The notes: generated by a model from the letters alone, not told the origin. A stretch of 64,000 nucleotides of DNA from Bacteroidia bacterium (GCA_028339355.1 JAOLBX010000001.1:124001-188000); one strand, 5' to 3'; counted from the first letter of the stretch, positions 1-10,681 are shown. Made by a program: numbers and translations.

Positions 1-861
1 AGAATCAGAAAGAGATACTTCAACTATACGTTCTATACCGTTCTTACCAAGAATACAAGGTACTCCAATACAAAGCCCGTTTAATCCGTACTCTCCATCT
101 AACATAGCTGAACAAGGGAACATTTTTTGAGAATCTAAAGCAATAGCTTTCACTAGTTCAGATACGGCAGCACCTGGAGCATACCAAGCACTAGTACCAA
201 GTAACCCTGTGAGTGTGGCTCCACCTACTTTGGTAGCTTGCACTACTTCTTCCATTCTCACTGCAGACAAAAACTCATAAACATTTACACTGTTTCTAGT
301 TGCTTTTTCTATCAATGGCACCATACCTTTATCGCTATGCCCACCGATCACCATACCGTCTACATCTGACGTAGGACACCCTAGAGCTTCTGCTAGTCTA
401 TACTTGAAACGTGCACTATCTAGTGCTCCACCCATTCCTATTATTCTGTTCTTAGGTAGGCCGGTAGTCTTGTGTACCAAGTAAGTCATTGTATCCATAG
501 GATTAGACACTACTATGATAATAGCTTCTGGAGAATGCTCCAAAATACTAGAAGAAACAGATTTAACAATACCTGCATTGATGCCGATAAGCTCCTCACG
601 AGTCATACCTGGCTTGCGTGGTATACCACTAGTTATTACTGCTACATCACTACCAGCAGTTTTACTGTAGTCATTGGTGGCTCCTGTTATTTTAGTATCA
701 AAACCATTAAGTGAAGAAGTCTGCATAAGGTCCATTGCTTTACCTTCTGCAAAACCTTCTTTGATATCTATCAGACAAACCTCTGATGCAAAATTTTTGA
801 TGGCGATATACTCGGCACAACTAGCACCTACAGCACCCGCTCCTACTACTGTTACTTTCAT
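1..861 (-). CDS. mdh: Malate dehydrogenase, LDH-like type (3' end outside window)
   Basis: Interconverts malate and oxaloacetate with NAD in the cytoplasmic TCA cycle. Translating the minus strand from the ATG at 861 gives an N-terminal Rossmann loop (VVGAGAVGASCAEY), an acidic residue ending the second strand (CLIDIKEG), the substrate loop with its arginines (GIPRKPGMTREEL), VVSNPMD, and the catalytic histidine segment (VIGGHSDKGMVPL). These are the standard landmarks of the LDH-like MDH family. About 287 codons are present; the family is usually about 310 residues, so roughly the last 25 residues lie beyond base 1. No stop or frameshift is seen in the visible part. Identity is firm from the motifs; the choice of MDH over lactate dehydrogenase rests on the RKPGM substrate loop. 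Confidence 0.93.
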   Translation of the reverse strand, partial: MKVTVVGAGAVGASCAEYIAIKNFASEVCLIDIKEGFAEGKAMDLMQTSSLNGFDTKITGATNDYSKTAGSDVAVITSGIPRKPGMTREELIGINAGIVKSVSSSILEHSPEAIIIVVSNPMDTMTYLVHKTTGLPKNRIIGMGGALDSARFKYRLAEALGCPTSDVDGMVIGGHSDKGMVPLIEKATRNSVNVYEFLSAVRMEEVVQATKVGGATLTGLLGTSAWYAPGAAVSELVKAIALDSQKMFPCSAMLDGEYGLNGLCIGVPCILGKNGIERIVEVSLSDS

Positions 862-1244
862 TGGTGCAAATCAACATAAAACTTTGTGATTTTCAGCATG
901 TAGTGTACAGAGATTTTTGACGTTTTACCAAGAGCTTTCACAACATCTAAATACTGAACACATCAAAGATTCCCATCAATAAATATAGGCACCATAGCGG
1001 ATGCTGCATTAGTTATTATTCGTACTCAAAAACTCTACTGCATTAACTCATTTAATTGTGTTATCAAATACCATAGAAACTAATCAATTAAAGAAATCGG
1101 CCTTACAAAAAACAACACAAAATCAATTTAGCAGAGACAAAATTGCACAAACATCAGTGATTTTATTGGAACAAATCATCACGTTATTCTTTTATACCAA
1201 ATCTAATTCATGTAAGTTGCCAACCTCTCTGAAAGAATAAAATA
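862..1244. other. Intergenic gap upstream of mdh and the PLP enzyme gene
   Basis: AT-rich spacer between the divergent mdh and PLP enzyme genes, so it must carry promoters for both. I see no RNA gene, repeat or hairpin. A 60-codon reading frame at 1058-1240 has low-complexity composition, no recognisable motif and no homology I know of, and is not called. Confidence 0.5.
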
Positions 1245-3086
1245 ATGCTAAAGAATAAAATGCTTGATTACATAAAAGATGTATTGAAAAACATGCCAAA
1301 TGGGTGGTTGAATCTAACTACTCACCGTCTCGATATTTATGACGAATCACAGGCAAAAACACAATTTTTAGACCAGTTTGAAGTTTTATATGACGCTAAC
1401 AACAGTGACAAAAATGCACTTGAAGCACTACCTACTGCATATGACTATATCAGACTAGGGCATCCATTATCGTGCGTGTTGGAATGGATCATTGCAGAAT
1501 TGAATGATCTAAAATCACAAAGTGTAATCAGCTTTTCCTCTCAGACCACTCCTATATTGGCAGTGCTCAGAAAGAACTCATTAGATAATAAAAAGACACA
1601 AATCTGTTATACAAATGAGCTTCCTGCATCTTTTGATGCTGACATAATTCGCAATGTATATGGTTACCATTTTGAGCTCAGCAAAATAGCATCTATAGAT
1701 AGTGTACCTGCTTTTGAGGGCAGCACTATTTTCATTTCACAACAAAACGACATTTCCACTGTAGATAGTAATACTCACATTGAATTTTACATAAAACTAC
1801 ATCCTAAATTTGGTAGTGTACTCATTGCAGATGGCGAACAGAATAAAGGCTACATCTCAGAAATACAGCACGTACGAAGAAGAGAAACTATCGCTATGAC
1901 TCCGGTCAATTGCCTTGCAGCTTTAAATGAGTTAGTTGAGATTTCTTCCGCTTACACTGATAGCAATGCAGCTGAAAACAAAGCGAGCACCATTAAAAGT
2001 ATACAAGAAATAACCGGAGCACCAACTAAAGCTTTGGTAGGTTCTAGTGGGTTGTCTATACAATACGCAATAATGATGGGACTCGTTCATCATGCCCAAC
2101 AAAACCACAAAGGCAAGGCAATCAAATTTGTCGTTCCCACTAATTGCTATGGCGGTACAAATGACCAAGCAAGACGAGTAGCTGTATGTTTAGACGATGT
2201 GGAAGTGTTAGATTTAGCCGTTGATGGTGATAGTGATATGGTGCAAAGTATAGATGCTGTTTTAGACAAAATTGCTGGAGAAGATGCAATACCCTATATC
2301 ATCGCAGAGATACCGACCAATCCAAGAGTAGAAGTTCCAGATTTAATGGCTTTAAAAAATACACTGGCCAAGGAACGAAAAACGGCTAATGGTGTCGTTG
2401 CAACAGACCCTGTATTTATTCTAGATCAAACATTCTGCCCCAATGTTTTATTCTTGGGTGAAGGCAAAATTCTTTCTTCTGTAAGAGCCCTATCCTATGC
2501 CAGTGGCTCTAAATTCCCTAGTGGTGGCAAATGCACTGCGGGCTATGTAGTAGGAAATAAAAAAACAGAAGCACTAATGGAAAAAATAGAATTACATCTT
2601 AACCTTTGTGATAATGAAGCTACCGATCTTCAGTACGCTTACCTAGCAGAGCAGTTACCTTCTATGAACCAACGAATAGCTGATGCATATACCAATACAC
2701 GTGAATTCGTAACCTTCATCAATAAAACATTACCTGCAGCCAAAATCAACTTTGTATCCGAAGAATTGGCTGCAGAAGGATTTACGCCATCTGTGTTCTC
2801 TCTAGACCTCCCCACCAAGGGAAACACAGATGAAGAAAAAGAAGTGTATAAGCGAGAACTCAACCACAAACTCATCAACATGATGATCTCCCAGATACCC
2901 GATGAGAGTAAGTACTGTGTGAGCTACGGCCAATTGAAAGGTTGCTATTGGACCATACCAGCTACTTCCACTCAAGGCACTACCAAAGAAGGGGACAAAG
3001 ACTATATCGCTCGCGTAGCATTATCGGGCAATATGAATATGGATAAGCACAAAGAGGTATTTCAGGAGTTTGTGGAGAGTATTTGA
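1245..3086 (+). CDS. PLP-dependent enzyme of the Cys/Met-metabolism fold (613 aa)
   Basis: Probably a PLP-dependent lyase or transferase related to cystathionine gamma-synthase and its relatives, cytoplasmic. The C-terminal two thirds contains SGSKFPSGGKCTAGYVVGNK, with Lys423 placed where the Schiff-base lysine sits in that family, and an earlier cofactor-phosphate-like segment (GAPTKALVGSSGLSIQYA). The first roughly 230 residues form an extra N-terminal part not found in the usual 380-420-residue enzymes. The ATG at 1245 was taken as start; a second in-frame ATG lies 15 bases downstream and is equally possible. The gene stands alone, divergent from mdh. I cannot name the substrate; the family assignment is by motif and fold order only. 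Confidence 0.65.
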   Translation: MLKNKMLDYIKDVLKNMPNGWLNLTTHRLDIYDESQAKTQFLDQFEVLYDANNSDKNALEALPTAYDYIRLGHPLSCVLEWIIAELNDLKSQSVISFSSQTTPILAVLRKNSLDNKKTQICYTNELPASFDADIIRNVYGYHFELSKIASIDSVPAFEGSTIFISQQNDISTVDSNTHIEFYIKLHPKFGSVLIADGEQNKGYISEIQHVRRRETIAMTPVNCLAALNELVEISSAYTDSNAAENKASTIKSIQEITGAPTKALVGSSGLSIQYAIMMGLVHHAQQNHKGKAIKFVVPTNCYGGTNDQARRVAVCLDDVEVLDLAVDGDSDMVQSIDAVLDKIAGEDAIPYIIAEIPTNPRVEVPDLMALKNTLAKERKTANGVVATDPVFILDQTFCPNVLFLGEGKILSSVRALSYASGSKFPSGGKCTAGYVVGNKKTEALMEKIELHLNLCDNEATDLQYAYLAEQLPSMNQRIADAYTNTREFVTFINKTLPAAKINFVSEELAAEGFTPSVFSLDLPTKGNTDEEKEVYKRELNHKLINMMISQIPDESKYCVSYGQLKGCYWTIPATSTQGTTKEGDKDYIARVALSGNMNMDKHKEVFQEFVESI

Positions 3087-3281
3087 GAATTTGGCCTAAA
3101 CGGTTCCAAACTAATTAAGGCTTCTTTGAAGAATGGCATCCGACTGCAATCCTCTTGAATTGTAACAACATAATAAACTCCAAGCTCTGGTACTAAAAAA
3201 AACTTCTGAAGTAATGGACAACACTCACTAAAATAAAAAGCCGTTCATTAATTGAGTAGTAAGAAAATAATAGCTTTCTAC

Positions 3282-3935
3282 TTAAAAACTTATATCTGGA
3301 ATATCACCTTGTACAATAAGTCTGCCTAATGTAGCATCTTGAACTTCTTTAACAGAAACGCCAGGTGCCAATTCTTTTAGTTCAAACCCACGATCTGTTA
3401 TGTCCATTACGCATAGGTTTGTTACTACTTTTTTTACGCATTCCAATCCCGTAACGGGCAAGCCTAATTCCTTAAGAAGCTTGCTTTGCCCTGCTCTATT
3501 GGTGTGTTGCATAGCAACAATTATATTTTGAGCAGAAGCTACTAAATCCATAGCACCTCCCATTCCTTTTACCATTTTACCCGGTATTTTCCAATTGGCA
3601 ATGTCGCCTTTATCATTCACCTCCATGGCTCCCAATACAGTCAGATCTACTCTTCCACTTCGTATCATCGCAAAACTAATTGCACTATCGAAAAAAACAG
3701 AACCTGGCAAGGTGGTGACCGTTTGTTTACCTGCATTTATTAAATCAGCGTCTATTTCCTCTTCTGTCGGAAATGGACCCATACCAAGCAGACCGTTCTC
3801 AGATTGTAGAGTTACATCCATACCTGCTGGCACATAGTTAGCCACGAGAGTAGGGATGCCTATTCCCAGATTTACGTAGTATCCATCTTTCAGTTCTTTG
3901 GCAATTCGTTGTGCTATTTGTTGTTTTGTAAGCAT
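3282..3935 (-). CDS. scoB: Succinyl-CoA:3-ketoacid CoA-transferase, subunit B
   Basis: Beta subunit of the CoA-transferase that moves CoA between succinyl-CoA and acetoacetate or a related 3-keto acid, used in ketone-body and short-chain acid breakdown. It has GYYVNLGIGIPTL near residue 20 and SENGLLGMGPFP near residue 46, where Glu46 corresponds to the family's catalytic glutamate that forms the glutamyl-CoA intermediate. At 217 residues it is normal length. Its ATG overlaps the stop of scoA by one base (TAATG at 3933-3937), so the two subunits are translationally coupled and made in equal amounts. No defects seen. Confidence 0.95.
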   Translation of the reverse strand: MLTKQQIAQRIAKELKDGYYVNLGIGIPTLVANYVPAGMDVTLQSENGLLGMGPFPTEEEIDADLINAGKQTVTTLPGSVFFDSAISFAMIRSGRVDLTVLGAMEVNDKGDIANWKIPGKMVKGMGGAMDLVASAQNIIVAMQHTNRAGQSKLLKELGLPVTGLECVKKVVTNLCVMDITDRGFELKELAPGVSVKEVQDATLGRLIVQGDIPDISF

Positions 3936-4624
3936 TACTTTACGGTTCTTTGTTCTATGCGTTTTTCATAATCAACCCCTTGAAAAATTCTATTTACAAA
4001 TATGCTAGGAGTATGAATGAAATTTGGATCTAATTCTCCTGGCTGCACAAGTTCTTCTACTTCTGCAATAGTAACTTTCCCCGCCATGGCCATCAACGGA
4101 TTAAAATTGCGTGCAGTAGCCTTAAAAATCAGATTACCATCAGTATCTCCTTTCCACGCCTTTACTATTGCAAAATCGGATTGGAATGCTTCCTCCATTA
4201 TATATTTTTTACCACCAAACTCTCTCACCTCTTTTCCTTCCGCGACCTCTGTGCCATATCCCGCAGGGGTATAAAAAGCTGGGATTCCTGCACCGGCAGC
4301 TCTGCATCGCTCAGCTAGGGTTCCCTGTGGTAGAAGCTCTACTTCTAACTCTCCTGACAATAATTGTCTTTCAAATTCTGCATTCTCACCCACATACGAA
4401 CTTATCATTTTTCGCACCTGTTTGCCTTGTAACATTAATCCAATTCCAAAATCATCAACCCCTGCATTGTTACTTATACAAGTAAGATTTTTTACACCAG
4501 AGTTCACCAATGCCCTTATATTGTTTTCAGGTATACCGCACAAGCCAAAACCTCCAAGCATCAGCGTCATTCCATCCGATATTCCTTGGATGGCTTCTTC
4601 AGCGTTATTTACAACCTTATTCAT
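3935..4624 (-). CDS. scoA: Succinyl-CoA:3-ketoacid CoA-transferase, subunit A
   Basis: Alpha subunit, partner of ScoB in the same cytoplasmic heteromer. It shows the CoA-binding stretch [17 protein letters not shown] near residue 20, then [13 protein letters not shown] and [20 protein letters not shown], all typical of family I CoA-transferase alpha chains. Length (229 aa) matches the family. First gene of a two-gene minus-strand operon with scoB, transcribed away from the porU2-like gene at 4766. The substrate could be another 3-keto acid than acetoacetate; the sequence does not decide this. Confidence 0.95.
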   Translation of the reverse strand: MNKVVNNAEEAIQGISDGMTLMLGGFGLCGIPENNIRALVNSGVKNLTCISNNAGVDDFGIGLMLQGKQVRKMISSYVGENAEFERQLLSGELEVELLPQGTLAERCRAAGAGIPAFYTPAGYGTEVAEGKEVREFGGKKYIMEEAFQSDFAIVKAWKGDTDGNLIFKATARNFNPLMAMAGKVTIAEVEELVQPGELDPNFIHTPSIFVNRIFQGVDYEKRIEQRTVK

Positions 4625-4738
4625 TTCTATTGTCTTACGAAGTTAAGAAATCCCAGAATAGGAAAAAGTTTTCCTATAAAATAAACACATGAATGTAATT
4701 TTGGGATAGAACCCAACTTAGTAACACCTTTAAATCAT

Positions 4739-4746
4739 TAAATTTG
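4739..4746 (+). promoter_or_regulatory. Candidate -7 box (TAAATTTG) for the PorU2-like gene
   Basis: Matches the Bacteroidota housekeeping -7 consensus TAnnTTTG exactly and lies 20 bases before the ATG at 4766. No TTG sits at the expected -33 spacing, so the call rests on one element. Confidence 0.4.
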
Positions 4747-4765
4747 TATACTTTCAGAATGCATC

Positions 4766-7700
4766 ATGAATCTTAAACAACTATACACTTTTCTCTCGCT
4801 TGTAATTCTAGTAGGCTTAGGTAACAATGTATATGGACAGTATAGAAACGAATGGATCAATCCTTCCCAATCCTACTATAAAATAGAAATAGGAGAAAAT
4901 GCAATTTATAAAATAGAATTTGATAATCTCACTGCTTTGGGCATAGCGGTAGATAATATAGACCCACGAAATTTTCAGCTTTTTCGAAATGGAGAAGAAC
5001 AGCACATATATATAAGTGGAGAACAAGATGGATCTTTTGATCAAGGAGATGTCATTGAATTTTATGGTCAGAAAAATGACGGTACTTTAGAATCTGCATT
5101 ATATAAATTAGCATCTGATCAACCTCACAAAGACTACAGCATATTCACAGATACATCTTCATACTACCTTACTTGGACCAACTCGCCCAGTTCTAAAAGG
5201 TTTGCAGCATTCTATGACAATAATTATAGTGGTAAAACATCGGACACGTACTTTATGCATTCTATAACCCAGGTATATACATCTGATTATTTTGCAGGTA
5301 TTCCATTAAATAATAATGGTTCACAGTTATACTCCGAGTATACGGGTGGAGAAGGTTTTCACAAATGGGTATGGAGCTCCCAAAGTAAATTTAGAGTTCC
5401 TCTACCTGCTATAAATACGAGCGGACCAAATGCTACATTACAAGCACTAGCCTATTCTGGAAATCACAATACAAATAATATTGTAAATAACTACAACCAT
5501 GAATTTGGATTATCTGTAAATTCACGTTCGAACCTAATTGCTCGTCAAAAAACATTAGGATATGAACGCGTAGATATTTCAGGAGTAATAGACGCAAGCG
5601 ATTTAAAACCAAGCACAGATGTATTTATGGGTGAAATTACCTTCAGTGGCAGCGGCATTTATGTTAGTCGTCTTAAAATTATCTACCCCAGACTTTTCGA
5701 CCTCGAAAACAGCACTGAAATTCACGTCAATTCTGACTTCACTTACAGTTTTTTCGATTTTGCCAACTACTCAAATATCAAATCCGCACCCATAGTTTAT
5801 GATCTATCTTCTAAAAAGAGGGTAAAAGCAGACAAACAAACGGATAAACGTATACTTTTCAATCTGCCAAACGCAGGAAAAACAGAGTTTTTAATAGTAG
5901 ATGAAACAGAGATAAAGCAAATAGACAATTTAAAAAAGGTGGAAATGGTTAACTACTCTGTAAACGCTGCAGTAGACTATTTGATTATCACCAATAAGAA
6001 ATTAGAAACGGGTGCTCTAAAGTATAAAAACTACCGAGAAAGCACGGATGGAGGATCTCATAATGTTGAGATCGTTTATGTTCAAGATTTATATGATAAG
6101 TATGGGTTCGGAATAGAATCTCCTTTAGCAGTTAGACATTTCATTAGGACTATTGACCAACTTCTTCCAAATTTAAAGAGTATTCTAATTTTAGGGAAAG
6201 GTCAATTGTATAGCAGAATAAGAAATAATTATGAACGTAAAAATGCCTATAATTTGGTGCCATCCATAGGACTACCCGCAAGTGATTATTTATATGTATC
6301 TCCCTTGGATGCCTCAAATCTAAGCATCGACTATGCCATTGGACGAGTACCGGCTCGAAGTAATGACCAAGTTGACATTTACCTTGAAAAGTTAATTTCA
6401 TTCGAAAGTCAACCAATAGAAGAGTGGCAGAAAAAAATCATCCAACTGGCAGGCGGAGTCGGAAGTGAAAATAGTGCTTTCAAATCCTATTTAAATAATT
6501 ATTACAACATTTTTAAAGATTCAAGTTTTGGTGGCTATCGAGTTTTATTCTCTAAAAACGAACCTATCCCGGTGCAGACGAGTCTCACCGGTCAAATTCA
6601 AAAAGAACTTAACAATGGCTCAAGTATGCTTTCATACTTTGGACATGGAGCTGCACAAGTGACTGAGATTTCGCTTGGGGAGCCTTCTCAACTAGACAAT
6701 TTCGGTAAAACTCCTTTGTTTTTATTTAATGGTTGTGCTCTGGGAAATACATATGAAGATTTATCACTTGCAGAAAGATTTCTCTTTGAGCCAAAGAATG
6801 GAGCACTCGGTTGGATTGCCAGTTCAAATTATGGATTTACAAACCCCTTATTTTCCCATTCATTAGAGATACACAAAGCTCTTTTTAACACTACGTATGG
6901 TCAAGGTACAGGAGCGGCTATGAAAAAAGCTTCAGAGAATTATGGATCAATAAACGATCCTTATTCTGTAATGCAATCTCGACAATTGGTCTATCACGGA
7001 GACCCTGCACTAGATATATTTGCCCCAGATAAGCCTGATTATTTTGTATCTAAAGGTAAAGTCAATTCCATCATTTCAGCTTCAGATTCAATCGAAATTG
7101 AACTTGAAATAGCAAATCTTGGTAAAAGCACCAATGACTCTTTAGACATAAAAATTAATGCATCCAACAGCCAATCAGGATTATTGGTTTTTAAAAATAT
7201 AACTGTACAGACACCCTCTCATAAAGAGACTTTTCATATACGACTATCGAATAGAACTCTAAAAGGTCTTGTCAATTTTAATATTACACTTGATAGTGCA
7301 AATATCATTGACGAATTACTTCCATCCGGAGAATCTAATAACACTTTTGCATTACAGCATTTGATTAAGCAAAAACAACCGTCAATACTTCTACCTTTTG
7401 AGGACGCTATTGTTTCTGATCCCATTGTAGAATTAACCATTCAAATTCCCGGTTATTCAGGAATAGTTCGCAACATTACTATAGAATGGGATAGTGTGCC
7501 ATACTTTGGGAATCCTATTGGAACTAAGACTCTAAACTCAGCAGAGACAATATTGAAAGAAGCCATCTCCCTGCCACCATTTCAAGATAAAGATTATTAT
7601 ATACGATGCAAATTCGAAGAGCTTGGTGTAGAATCTGATTGGACCTATAGAACTTTTGGACTTTTAAGAAATGAAGCTCCCGGATGGACAGAAGGTAATA

Positions 7701-9718
7701 GATGGAAATTCTATAACTCGGGCAAAGAGTTTATAAGTGTGGACAGCTCCACTGGCAATCTTAGTTTTCAGAGAACAACGTCCGTTGATTACAAAATAAG
7801 CACATATGGACAAGATGCAGGAAAGTGGGCTAATCGATGGATAATTGTCAACGGATATCCTGCAATAATAAACTGGTGGCCATTTGATGGATCTGTATTT
7901 ATGATAATAAATCCAGACACCGACGAAAGGTACTCCGAAGAAAACAACCCATATAACGTCAAGTTTTCCAATCCATGGTGGACTCCACCTGCATCTAAAT
8001 ACACCGTCGTAGGAAACAAAACTGGTGTATACCACTACAATACTGATATTGCTGAAAATCAAGACTCTATGATCAGTCTTTTACAACGAATTCCCGATAG
8101 GTACCATATCGTAATGATGAGTACCCATACTAGTAAAACTGAATTATGGTCAACTGAATTATGGAATGAACTAGAAAACTTTGGAATACTGCGACTTCAA
8201 TCCGTCAAAAATGGAGAACCCTTTGGGATATATGGTAAAAAAGGCACTTTACCGGGTTCCGCAACAGAATTTTTAGGTGACTACCAAGACATAGTAACTC
8301 CTCCAAAGGAGCAACTTCTTGCCGTTTCTTCAACTTTCACACCTAAGGTGTCTAGTGGCTCAATATCATCCAAACCAATCGGCCCGTCAAATAATTGGGA
8401 AACTCTTACATTGCAAATTGATAGCTCTAATATTTCTCCTAATGATAGTTTTACAATATCATTGTTTGTGAGTCAAAATAAAAATAATTGGGAGCTACTT
8501 AAAGACCCTATAATTAACCAAAATATAGTGAACCTAAAACATATTAATGCTAACAAATATCCATACTTAAAAATCCAAATCGATCTGTATGACAATCTTG
8601 ATCGAACCGCTTTAAATATTCGTCGATGGAAAATAAACTATGAGGAGGTATCTGAGGGTACCATTACCTTAGATGATGAATTCACATTTAAAAGCGACAC
8701 ACTTTTACAAGGCAACCCTCTCAAATTTTCGATAAACTTTACTAATATCAGAGAGACCACATTCGACTCTAGTAACTACTTACTTTCGCTCAGAAACAAT
8801 AATACAGGAATTACAGACACTGTAAAATGGGCTACACTTGACTCTATAAGAGCAAGCAGCAGTATTTTGATAAAAGACACAATTGAAACAGTAGACATTA
8901 GTGGTGACTATCAATTACTACTATCAGTAAACTCAAATAAGCAAGTAAATGAACAGACGTATGAAAACAATTACTATAGTAAGAATTTTATAGTTACTAC
9001 AGACCATAAGAGTCCGCTTTTAGATGTAGTCTTTGATGGTAAGCACATATTAGACAATGACATCGTATCTCCTAATACTTCTATCCTAATAACCGCAAAA
9101 GATGATAATCCGCACTTAGCACTTAGTGCCCCTTCCACTATTTGGGCTACCTTACTTAAACCTAATGGTCAAACTGACACCATTAACACCTCATTGACCA
9201 ATGTGGTTTTCACTCCAGCGTCTAAACCTCAAGAAGAAGCAACTCTTACTTATAACACAAATGAACTCCCAAGTGGTCAATATTTTTTAAAGGTAAAAGT
9301 TAGAGATGCTAGCGGCAATTTATCAAGTGATAATGGATATCAAATTAATTTCAAAGTGATTCGAGAAGCAAGCATTTCTAATATATATCCATATCCAAAT
9401 CCGTTTACCACTCAAATGAAGTTTGTATATACTTTGACCGGCTCACAGATACCAGATTATATGAAGATTCAAATCCTTACAGTAACTGGGAAAGTTATTC
9501 GAGAAATCACTAAAGACGAACTCGGTCTTGTATATATAGGAAATAATATTTCAGAATTTACATGGGACGGAACAGACGAGTTTGGAGATCCACTTGCAAA
9601 TGGAGTTTACTTGTATAAAGTCACGGCAAAAATAAATGGAGAACAGCTAGCAATTATGGAAACAGCTGGAGATCAGTTTTTCAATGATGGATTTGGCAAG
9701 ATCTATCTAGCTAGATAA
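4766..9718 (+). CDS. porU2: PorU2-like C25 (gingipain-type) protein of the type IX secretion system
   Basis: Probable T9SS sortase-like protein acting at the cell surface. A signal peptide occupies residues 1-24 (ending VYGQ). The middle third is a peptidase C25 domain: SYFGHGAAQ puts the catalytic His at 627 and FNGCALG puts the catalytic Cys at 657, with VYHGDPALDIF after it. Long Ig-like or CARDB-like beta modules follow, and the C-terminus (from about residue 1535, YPYPNPFTTQMKF, then WDGTDEFGDPLANGVYLYKV) is a FlgD-like Ig fold. PorU proper is about 1100-1200 residues; at 1650 residues this fits the larger PorU2 group. The final 8 bases overlap the convergent GT2 gene. That it cleaves cargo tails is inferred from the family; it could also be a secreted C25 protease. 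Confidence 0.82.
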   Translation: MNLKQLYTFLSLVILVGLGNNVYGQYRNEWINPSQSYYKIEIGENAIYKIEFDNLTALGIAVDNIDPRNFQLFRNGEEQHIYISGEQDGSFDQGDVIEFYGQKNDGTLESALYKLASDQPHKDYSIFTDTSSYYLTWTNSPSSKRFAAFYDNNYSGKTSDTYFMHSITQVYTSDYFAGIPLNNNGSQLYSEYTGGEGFHKWVWSSQSKFRVPLPAINTSGPNATLQALAYSGNHNTNNIVNNYNHEFGLSVNSRSNLIARQKTLGYERVDISGVIDASDLKPSTDVFMGEITFSGSGIYVSRLKIIYPRLFDLENSTEIHVNSDFTYSFFDFANYSNIKSAPIVYDLSSKKRVKADKQTDKRILFNLPNAGKTEFLIVDETEIKQIDNLKKVEMVNYSVNAAVDYLIITNKKLETGALKYKNYRESTDGGSHNVEIVYVQDLYDKYGFGIESPLAVRHFIRTIDQLLPNLKSILILGKGQLYSRIRNNYERKNAYNLVPSIGLPASDYLYVSPLDASNLSIDYAIGRVPARSNDQVDIYLEKLISFESQPIEEWQKKIIQLAGGVGSENSAFKSYLNNYYNIFKDSSFGGYRVLFSKNEPIPVQTSLTGQIQKELNNGSSMLSYFGHGAAQVTEISLGEPSQLDNFGKTPLFLFNGCALGNTYEDLSLAERFLFEPKNGALGWIASSNYGFTNPLFSHSLEIHKALFNTTYGQGTGAAMKKASENYGSINDPYSVMQSRQLVYHGDPALDIFAPDKPDYFVSKGKVNSIISASDSIEIELEIANLGKSTNDSLDIKINASNSQSGLLVFKNITVQTPSHKETFHIRLSNRTLKGLVNFNITLDSANIIDELLPSGESNNTFALQHLIKQKQPSILLPFEDAIVSDPIVELTIQIPGYSGIVRNITIEWDSVPYFGNPIGTKTLNSAETILKEAISLPPFQDKDYYIRCKFEELGVESDWTYRTFGLLRNEAPGWTEGNRWKFYNSGKEFISVDSSTGNLSFQRTTSVDYKISTYGQDAGKWANRWIIVNGYPAIINWWPFDGSVFMIINPDTDERYSEENNPYNVKFSNPWWTPPASKYTVVGNKTGVYHYNTDIAENQDSMISLLQRIPDRYHIVMMSTHTSKTELWSTELWNELENFGILRLQSVKNGEPFGIYGKKGTLPGSATEFLGDYQDIVTPPKEQLLAVSSTFTPKVSSGSISSKPIGPSNNWETLTLQIDSSNISPNDSFTISLFVSQNKNNWELLKDPIINQNIVNLKHINANKYPYLKIQIDLYDNLDRTALNIRRWKINYEEVSEGTITLDDEFTFKSDTLLQGNPLKFSINFTNIRETTFDSSNYLLSLRNNNTGITDTVKWATLDSIRASSSILIKDTIETVDISGDYQLLLSVNSNKQVNEQTYENNYYSKNFIVTTDHKSPLLDVVFDGKHILDNDIVSPNTSILITAKDDNPHLALSAPSTIWATLLKPNGQTDTINTSLTNVVFTPASKPQEEATLTYNTNELPSGQYFLKVKVRDASGNLSSDNGYQINFKVIREASISNIYPYPNPFTTQMKFVYTLTGSQIPDYMKIQILTVTGKVIREITKDELGLVYIGNNISEFTWDGTDEFGDPLANGVYLYKVTAKINGEQLAIMETAGDQFFNDGFGKIYLAR

Positions 9719-10601
9719 ATTTCTTTAAAATAGCCTCCCCATGCTGAAACTCAATCAGCGGAGCAAAGGCAAGATATTTTTGTCTGAATAAAGAATTCAT
9801 ATATGACAATCTAATCATAGGTATATTTAATAACAGGTAGTCTAAATAAAGCATAGTTTTAATCAAAGTTCTTTTCCCTAAACTCTGATTCAATTCGTTT
9901 GCACCAATTATTTCTAACACTTCTTTTATATACAGGTCTTTATTCTTTACTGAGATCTGAGCACCTCCGTGCTGTCTAAAACTAGCTAGAATTTGCGGCA
10001 GAGTAAAAAGAATTTCATACTTAAAAAAATTGAACCAGAGAGCATAATCATTTGCGTACTTATATTCTTTATAAAGACCATTGGCTTTAGCATAGAGACT
10101 AGATCGCCAAAACGTAGATTCCTGCTGGATATAGTTATTTCTTCTAAACAAGTAGAAATACTTAGAGAACATAGGGCACGGCAGGGCGGAAGTTGGTTTA
10201 ATTCTACCGGACCCATCAGTCAATGAAGGTATTCCAGTCAACCAACTTATTTCATCGTACTTAGCAAATACTTTCATAACCGACATTAAAGCACCATCTC
10301 GATAAACATCGTCAGCATTCAACCAAGCTTGAATATCTGAAGGATATTTCCCGAATCCATAATGAATAGCTTCATAGTTATTTAGTTTAGGAACAACCTC
10401 ATATTTAACATTATACTTCGCTATAATTTCTAATGAGTCATCCGTGGAACCTCCGTCTATTATCACATGCTGTAAATGAGTATAATTCTGTCTTAGAATC
10501 GAGAGTATACACTCCTCTAAAAACCTACCTCCATTTAAATTAGGAGTGATGATGGTAATACTGAGATTGTCACTTTTGATTTTCAACATTACAAAGAACA
10601 T
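9711..10601 (-). CDS. Family 2 glycosyltransferase
   Basis: Inverting GT-A glycosyltransferase, likely building a cell-surface polysaccharide from a nucleotide sugar in the cytoplasm. N-terminal ITPNLNGGRFLEECILSIL and VIIDGGSTDDSLEII are the classical GT2 opening, and QAWLNADDVY carries the metal-binding DD pair. The rest (about residues 190-296) is less conserved and ends in a hydrophobic-aromatic helix. Start is the ATG at 10601; an ATG four codons later (MLKIK) is just as plausible. It is convergent with the PorU2-like gene (8-base overlap) and divergent from the GT4 gene, so it belongs to the same glycan group but not the same transcript. Donor and acceptor cannot be read from sequence. 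Confidence 0.9.
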   Translation of the reverse strand: MFFVMLKIKSDNLSITIITPNLNGGRFLEECILSILRQNYTHLQHVIIDGGSTDDSLEIIAKYNVKYEVVPKLNNYEAIHYGFGKYPSDIQAWLNADDVYRDGALMSVMKVFAKYDEISWLTGIPSLTDGSGRIKPTSALPCPMFSKYFYLFRRNNYIQQESTFWRSSLYAKANGLYKEYKYANDYALWFNFFKYEILFTLPQILASFRQHGGAQISVKNKDLYIKEVLEIIGANELNQSLGKRTLIKTMLYLDYLLLNIPMIRLSYMNSLFRQKYLAFAPLIEFQHGEAILKKFI

Positions 10602-10681
10602 AAATTATGCAGTTAATCCAATTCAAAAAAAAATCAATACATTTTGCTCTCTAAGAAAAAAGATTTGTAATCTTGTAACGA

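Noticed and set aside
1058..1240. Short plus-strand ORF before the PLP enzyme gene
   Set aside because: Low-complexity Thr/Gln/Lys composition, no motif, lies in the divergent promoter region.
4168..4485. 105-codon plus-strand ORF
   Set aside because: Antisense shadow of scoA; no recognisable domain.
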